From the NCBI GenBank assembly GCA_039545295.1, contig BCIK01000003.1:1-64000 (forward strand): a DNA stretch of 64,000 nucleotides, in the 5' to 3' direction. Shown here piece after piece: positions 57,182-64,000 of the stretch (within the stretch, counting starts at the first letter, position 1; each line of letters starts with the position of its first letter). Source of the stretch: Udeniomyces pyricola. Its lineage: Eukaryota > Basidiomycota > Tremellomycetes > Cystofilobasidiales > Mrakiaceae. The position numbers were made by a program, and so were the translations under genes. The notes under the pieces were generated by a model, which worked only from the letters and a program-made list of their open reading frames with translations, had not been told where the DNA came from and searched no databases.

Positions 57182-60100
57182 TTATCGGCCTTTAGCCAAC
57201 CTTTCGACTTCGGCCCTGATCATCTCCAAATTCGCTTTCAACAGCGCGGCGTCTTCAAACTTGCGTTGAGCCTCGGCCTCGGCGAGCATGCGTTCGAGCT
57301 GCTGTTCTTGCTCGAGCATCGGTTGAAGCCTCAACGCTAACGACGAATCCATCTGTAGTTGAGCCACATCCATCGTCGTCGTGGTGGTCCTCGCCGTCAT
57401 CTTCGAAGAGGGAGAAGCAGGATGGATGATGATCCCGGATTGACCACCATAGACCCCTAGATCGGACGTCGTCGTCGTGTCGCCCCCGATGGAAGTGGTT
57501 ATGGAAGGAGGACCCCCGCCGGACGGTCTCTGACGTTTGGGAAGGGACTTGAAGGGGGAGAAAGGAAAGGCATAGGAAAGATCGGGATAGGTTCATGTTG
57601 GGTTAGGGATATCGGAAAAGAGTAGGTCGAGGATGGCGTAAGCCGAGGATGGGATCCGACACAAAGGGTTTTCGGTCAGTCTCAGCATCGAAAGTAAGAG
57701 AGAGATAGAGAGACAGAAGGCAAAAAAATACGGAAAAAAGAAGAAGAAAAAAACACAAAGTGACAAGAAAAAGGGGAAAAGAAAGATAAAAAGATAGAAG
57801 AGTGAAATCTCCAAGACGAAAAAGGGGGGGGGGGGAAGATGTTTGGTTTTTCACTTGCAACGAACCTGTAACAGCGGCAAAACGGTCTGCATGAACGTTC
57901 CTGCTCCAAGGGCGATCGCTGTCTGAAGCCTCGCTTGGCCACTGGCCTTGTCGGCGGGTAAGCCTCGGATCCGTTTGGCGAGCGCGTCGTGAGCGGCAAG
58001 GGACGAGAGAAGCGTCTTGCGAAGTTGATGAGCGACGATCTCGGTTTCGGTAGGGGAGGGATCAAATTGAGCTGGTTGAGGGGCCGATCTAAAAGAATTG
58101 AAGGGGGGGAGGGGGGGGGGGGGGGGAAGGGGCAGAAATGAAAGGAAAAGACAAGATGAGACGTGAAAGATCCGGCGTGTATGCCTGGAGCCCAGGCGAT
58201 ACGTACTGTAAGTTGAGCAACAGTTCCTGAAATTCTGGAAGGGTGTCCTCGATGTCTTGCTGGAGGGATCGTAGGGACTGTCGACAGGTTGGAAGCAGTG
58301 AGCGTGCGTTCAACATCGAGGATATTCTCTTTCCTGTTCCGATCGAATGTGAGACAAGACGCAAGAAAAGAGCGAGACGATTTTACTCACCTCGTAAAGT
58401 CTTGTGAACGCGGGGACGCGGGCGGCGTCGAGCATGTACTGTTTCCGACTACCAGGAGCAAAAAAAAAAAGAGAGAGGCCATCCCCCAATCCAACGTCAG
58501 CCAAGGTACGTGCCTTTCTCTAACTCGAGGGAGAACGTTTTCTAACTCACGATACGATAGCCCAACATGTCCGACAAATTCTGACCCCTTGGATCTTGAT
58601 CTCATCGACCGCTTTACCGTCGGTCCCTACTCCGTTCGTCGCTCCAGACTTCATCTCCTTGCTTCCCTGAGTCACGCCTTGACCTTCCTTCTCCCCATTT
58701 TCTGAGCTATCACTCTCAACCTTGAGCCACCCGACGAAGCCTTCTTCGACCTCTTCACATCGACCGGTCTTGTAGTCGCCCACAATCAGGAGCGTGCAGC
58801 TTTCTTTGCGTCCATTAGGAGTGGTGGGGAGAAGAGGGGCAGGTGTAGGTGGGAGGGCACAGACGATTCGGCCGCATAGACGACAGTGGTGCTTGCGGTT
58901 GGCGAGATTGAAGGAGGATCTATAGAGATGAAAGACAAAGCACCAGCGAGAGCACAAGCGGGGTAGGGCAAAGGTGTCATTATCTTGGCTCGGTTTGGGC
59001 AGGTCTGCAAGTGATGATCAGGCAAACCGACGGCCTCACGTGCATATGGGACATTTCTTGACAGTCGAGTCATCTTCCCACTTGACTATAGACTGCTCAG
59101 CAACTGGTCGACACGAGGAGCCAACCATGGCGTTGAGCCCAAATAGGGAGATAGCGAAAAATCAGCCCACATGCCAATTATCAAGATGCCTTTCTCAGCC
59201 CAAAGCGGACGGCTCACGCACCTCGTTTCGGATCAGTTCCTTTAGATCCACTCCCTATGGAAGTTTCTTTGAGTCCTCTCCAGAGATCGCCTGGGCTTCT
59301 TAAGCTCTCAAGCGAGAAAGTAGATGTACTCGTAGGGATCGGCGCCGAGATGGGCGCTGGAAGAGGTAGTGGTATCGGTGGAGGCGGAGCAAAGTGCAGA
59401 TCGATAAGCTACCCATTAGCCACGGAAATTGATGTGATCAAAGAAGAACGAGCCAATGTCAGAAGTGAGAATAGCAAGCGCGATGAATCGTGTTAGCAGT
59501 GACCTCGAAACACGTAAGTACCCTATCCGATGCGAGACGAACCTTTTCCAACCTCCGACCAAGTCTCCTATCTTCACTCCTCCGACCGTCCTCTCTCTTC
59601 ATCCTCATCTCCTCGAATTCGCCAGTCCGGGTCCTCCAAACGCCCTTGGGCTGGAACCCTGCCTTGTACGGCGTCCTCGCTAGAGAAAGTCCCGCCGCAG
59701 TCGCCCCCGAGGACGCGACTACGCTCGCCTCTCCACTACTCATGCCAATTGTTCCACCATTCGAAACACCTTCTTCGCTTGCTGGTGTCGCATTACCCGT
59801 GGCAGAGGATGCATTCGAGCTTGAGCGAGCCCTTCCTCCGCCTCCGTTAGTCGCCGCCGAGGCCACGCCGCTGATGAAGTTGCCCAAGAATGAGGCTCGC
59901 CGCGAGGAGGTTAAAGAACCGCCAAAAACGGATGGAGATGGGAGTGGAGACACGCTCGTCGGCAGAAGATTCTGAGAGGGCGTCGTCGGGGTAGAAGATA
60001 CTGAGGGTGGCTGAAGGTGATTGAAAGGGGCGGATGCCGTAGCGCGATGGAAGGGACCAGGAGAGGGCCGACGCGAGTCTGCCGGGGTCGGGGTGCTCGA

Positions 60101-60565
60101 GCTGCTAGGATGAAGCGAATTGAGCGAAGGGGAGGCTGATATCGTCGTCTTGGCTCTCAACATGCTAGGTGTTGGCGAAAGGTCTTCGACAACGGCAGAC
60201 GAAGCCGAATGATCATGCCGTAGGGGGCTCGTGAAGGATGCGGACGCTGCCGTCCCGCCTGCGCCTCTCGCTTTGGGTCTCAGCGAACTTCCGTTTCGGC
60301 CGTTGGTCGAAATCTGCTTCTTGAGAACCGGTGGACCAAATGAGCGGGTGGTAGTGATGACGGGTGGAGAAATGGTCGAGCTATTGATGGTGGATGGGAT
60401 GGATGAGTTGGTGGAATGACTCGGAGATGGGAGCTTGGGCCTGGGTAGCAGACGGTTTGAGCTGGATGACGCGAGCGTCGGAGGATCTGGTGATGATGCG
60501 TGTCGAGAAAGTGCTGGAGTGATTGGAGCTGTGGACGGAGCGGCGGATGAGAGAGTGGTAGACAT
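57182..60565 (-). CDS. FYVE zinc-finger protein of Vac1/Pep7 (Rabenosyn-5) type, 786 aa
   Basis: Endosomal tethering protein that binds phosphatidylinositol 3-phosphate and Rab5-type GTPases in vacuolar protein sorting. Exons: 59543-60565, 59222-59408, 59040-59103, 58551-58919, 58391-58448, 58207-58277, 57866-58088, 57182-57547 (2,361 nt). The first ~340 residues are Ser/Pro/Thr-rich. The FYVE finger follows: VKWEDDSTVKKCPIC, the ligand block NRKHHCRLCGRIVC (matching the R(R/K)HHCRxCG signature, with Lys for Arg), and the final pair CRTC in GVRICRTCWAIV. About 70 residues with Lys/Glu/Ser-rich composition are inserted between the middle and last cysteines. The helical C-terminus contains EQEQQLERMLAEAEAQRKFE, resembling the Rab-binding coiled coil of Vac1. 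All splice phases agree. Confidence 0.9.
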
Positions 60566-61079
60566 GACGAGGTGGCAGGGTTGATGGAATGCACTCCCGG
60601 CTGCAAGGATCGGAGTGAAGCGGAAAGGAAGCCGAAGATTGGGATGGAGCGCGATCCGAGGCCAAAGGACGCGAAGCGATGATGGAATGGAACGGATGGA
60701 GAGACCGAGTGCGTAAAGGAGATAGGAGGGACGATTGTGAGTGTCTTATCGGGCTGATGCAGGCAGCGAGCAGGCGAAGCGAAGACTTGGGGGGAGAAGC
60801 AGGACGATGTCGATGATGTGGTTCTCAACGATTGACACGCAATCGATCATGTATATTAGTTACCGCTAACTCCAGATCCATGTCGAGCTTGCACGTTGCA
60901 CGAGCGTGCACTTTAATGTTTGCACACTTTGATCACCACAATTCATCATCATATCATACGCCATCATCCATTCGACCGACGGCGGCTAGTGATCGTGTAT
61001 CATCAATCCTATACTATTTTATATATATATATATGTATATTATCACGATACCACCGGCGAGCTCCAACTTCTGACAATC
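60566..61079. other. Intergenic between FYVE-protein promoter and transcription-factor 3' end
   Basis: 514 bp. It holds the upstream region of the FYVE gene and the 3' flank of the transcription factor. A (TA)n run lies at 61017-61035. No supported ORF. Confidence 0.5.
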
Positions 61080-64000
61080 CTAAAACGGAAATCCACCCTG
61101 CCCTTCCGAATTCGGGATCATCCGAGTCCAAAAGTCAGAGTCCAGGTCCAGGAAGCTCATCTCCCCTTCATGCATGTCACCCCCGACGTTAAAGGCGTCC
61201 TCGCCAGAGACGAAACCTCCATTCGCTGACCAACCATCTCGCCAGCCCCCCGTCGCCGGGTTCGATCCATCCGCTAACGCGGCAGGGAGATCGTTCCCAA
61301 GGCTTACAAACAGATCGTCCGCTGGCCATGTTGCACTGGATTGAGATGACACTTGAGCGAGAGATCCGCCCTCTCGGTTCTGCTGGTCGAAATGGATGAT
61401 CGAAGAAGGAACCGGTCCAGCAGCGGCATTGTTCGTGGATCTGGCAGAACAATTCGAGTGGAGGTCGAGCGGTAGAGGGGCATGGCCTGTCTGAGATACT
61501 GGCGAACAAGCACCTGTCTATAGAATGACCAACCAACGCATTCGAGTCAGCCAAGAAGAAAGCACTGACAAGAAGGAATCACTCAAGGCCAGAATGAGAT
61601 TGACGGGACAGAGTGGTGCTCGCACGCACATGATTGACCCACTCATCCGTGCTGAAGCTAGAGCGAAGTTTCTTGGCAACCGTCCTGAGTAGCAATGCGT
61701 TGCGTCGACCGATGTGCTGTGGGTCCGGAGAGGCCATGTATAGGCAGGCCACAAGTCGCTCGATCGCCTGAAGCGTTTCCCTGGGCTTGAGAACAGCGCC
61801 TGCATATATTGCTTTCAACCTATGATAACCGCTCTGGGTCAGCGGAAAGAATCAACCTTTCGCCAGTTTACGAGACGTTCGGCTCACAAGAATACCGCTG
61901 AAAACGTGAACCACAAAAACAGTCTCGAAGGCAAGTATTTCAATGCGCCACCCGGATACAGCTGATGACAAGTCCAATCTGACATCAGTTTGTGTGCCCA
62001 GTGTACAGAACGCCTAGAAATGAAAGAGACGTACCTTTTCAGTACAGAGCTCCAGCAGTTGGTTTGCCTAGTTTACATAAGATCACACGGAATGATCAGT
62101 ACCGTCAAGTGAGACATGCCATGGTGACTAGAGGAGTGCGATGGATACAGAAGTAACGTTATGCGCACTGCATCGATAGACTCGTAGATAAACTTGGCAT
62201 CAGGACTCTGCAGATGTATTCAGGATGAAGACGAGCATGATTGTAGCATGCAATCCATCTGCATGGTTAGCATAGAGTCTGAGACGTGACGATATGTCAG
62301 TATTGAAGTCAGAGAGCAGCAAACGGCTCACCTGAGCTGCTCCCCTTGGAAAGAGCCCTTCCCCCGCTGATCGGTGGGCGCTCGCGCCGTAAAGTACTGC
62401 ACGTTGAATATGGGCCTGAAACGCAAAGCTGTACAGATATAGTCGTAGATAGTGCCACGTCGCCCTGTGAACCCAGTCATGACCGCATCAGCTTCGTGTC
62501 ATACGCTTCTCGTCATTCTGGACGCCACTGAGTTGAAGTAAGAGGTCTCGAAGTCACTCACCATACGATCTCCTCGCATGGAAAGATTCGGAGAAACTTG
62601 CGAGTCTTCCAGACACTTCTGAACCCATTGATGGAACGAGTGAACTACAAGATAATCCGATGCAAGCAATCTTAGTCAGGGTTAGTAGGCTAAACTCATC
62701 ATGGGTTGGCCCGAGCAGGCAAGGATACTGACTTCGTCTAGATACTTGTAATATTCGCCTCCTTTCACAAGGGCACTCGTGCGATCGTTGTTTCTGAAGA
62801 GAGATCATGATTCAAAAAGTTTAGGCAAGTACAAACACGGAAAGCATCACCAGACTTTAGTTTGATCGTTGGACCGTACGGATATAAGATGTCGTGGGCG
62901 CTGCACAGAATAAGCAACAACAAAGACGGAAGGAATTATGAATGAGTGTCCCGTGCACAGGGTCATCCCATTCTCAGCAAAACAGAAGCAAGCTATGTAC
63001 GCCGTCATCGTCTGAGTCAACTCGACCATAGCTTGTACTACGCTCGCGAAGTCTTCCTGTTGCCCCGGAATCGGGCGAAGCGAAGGAAAGTTGACGTGGG
63101 CATCGTTGGGAGTGAACTATGACGGATCAGAAAGGCACCGTTAGCTTAGTCGTGCTCAAGCGTGTGAAATCTCACACATTCGGGAAACAAAAACCCGACG
63201 AATTTACTCACGCACAAACCCGGTCCTCGCGACCAGAATCCTTTACCCAGACGCAGAGACACGTGGCGATCGAAAATGTAGCAATCTGACGGAGGCGCTT
63301 GATCAGGATAAGAGGCGGATAGCGAACAGGAAGCCAAAACGTTGTCAACGTACATGTCCAAGCCAATCGTTCTCGATCGAGTTGAGGGGTCGTGGGAAGA
63401 GCGGGATCGACGTAGAGAGATTGCTACACAATTCGATGCTCAAGTCAGCACAGCTTGGTCCATCAATCACTTTGACCCACGCCCAGTCACAGCCGATGTT
63501 CTAGAGCGAACCTGATCAAGACCCAAGAGATATCCAGTCCGAACCGCATGCCCAACCAAAAACCATGACTGCATAGAGTCCTCGACGGACTGAGATGAGA
63601 TCGATGCGTGAGGTTTGCTTTGTCGCGGAAGGTTTTCGGAAAGCAAGAGCATAGCCTCTACAAAGCCAACGTCGGCATCTCTGCCACGAACAACCACGTC
63701 GGCGATTTGATCCTGAGTGACACAGGCAAAGGTAAGTGCTGAGTAACGGGTCACGAGGAACCACCCCACACCATGGTGACTAAGCTTACCTGAACGACAT
63801 GCCACGTCTCGTCGTGCACTTTTGAGGCCTCATATCTGCTCGAGATCAGCTACAAAAGAGTGTGCCTGTCAACATATGCAAACTCTTTGCCGATGCGTAT
63901 CAGCATACAAGCGAAGTCCAAAGCTCAAGATTGACTCACAACAAACGTCGTCGCCAAATGCTTCTCCTCACTAACAAACTTTTCGAGTTCAGATGGCGTC
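61080..64000 (-). CDS. Fungal-specific transcription factor, C-terminal part; 5' end beyond window
   Basis: Secure exons (minus strand): 63940-64000 (continues right), 63790-63849, 63512-63712, 63354-63423, 63212-63285, 63001-63116, 62851-62900, then 62332-62464, 62169-62207, 62035-62067, 61888-61961, 61630-61819, 61080-61517. Exons between 62465 and 62850 exist (they encode GGEYYKYLDE and HSFHQWVQKCLEDS) but their edges are not settled. The fold is the fungal_trans domain of zinc-cluster regulators: RTGYLLGLDQ, CYIFDRHVSLRLGKGFWSRG, AHDILYP, WHYLRLYLYSFAFQ. The Zn2Cys6 DNA-binding region, if present, lies outside the window. The C-terminus is acidic (FLDLDSDFW), as in activation regions. Target genes are unknown. 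Confidence 0.8.

Overview
The window is nuclear DNA of a basidiomycete fungus. Every long gene is cut by many short introns (mostly 50-170 nt) with GTACGT, GTGAGT, GTTCGT or GTAAGT donors and CAG/TAG acceptors. The protein set is fungal: PRM1, DAK, COQ6, a FLX1-like carrier, ATP synthase subunit g, pyruvate carboxylase, a FYVE protein and a fungal-type transcription factor. I cannot fix the subphylum. I rebuilt splice structures by hand. All complete models below have exon lengths summing to a multiple of three with matching phases, except where an uncertainty is stated.

Layout, left to right: (1) 3' part of a short-chain dehydrogenase (+). (2) Convergent with it, dihydroxyacetone kinase (-). 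(3) A 1,227-residue PHD-finger chromatin protein of RSF1-like layout (-), divergent from (4) PRM1, the plasma-membrane fusion protein used in mating (+). The shared upstream region holds an exact match to the Ustilago pheromone response element. (5) A methyltransferase with a long disordered N-terminus, probably SABATH-like (+). (6) ATP synthase subunit g (+). (7) A mitochondrial FAD/folate carrier (-), divergent from (8) an 11-exon MFS drug/polyamine-type transporter (+). (9) A protein kinase with a roughly 1,000-residue low-complexity tail (+). (10) A universal-stress-protein-domain gene (-), (11) a tiny predicted UBA-domain gene (-), and (12) COQ6 (-), divergent from (13) a 27-exon pyruvate carboxylase (+). 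(14) A Vac1/Pep7-type FYVE protein (-). (15) The C-terminal part of a fungal transcription factor running off the right edge (-).

The genes do not form a biosynthetic cluster. The set leans toward mitochondrial and carbon metabolism (DAK, subunit g, FAD carrier, COQ6, pyruvate carboxylase), scattered among regulatory and membrane genes. I found no tRNA, rRNA, transposon or CRISPR array. The most interesting points are splice-level: a 9-nt microexon that supplies the first zinc-binding cysteine of a PHD finger, an in-frame alternative donor that sets the length of a kinase activation loop, other exons of 16-29 nt, and the pheromone-response motif upstream of PRM1. Very long homopolymers (A43, T25, G25, C>20) sit in introns and intergenic DNA, and the window's three N bases lie in or near G/C runs.
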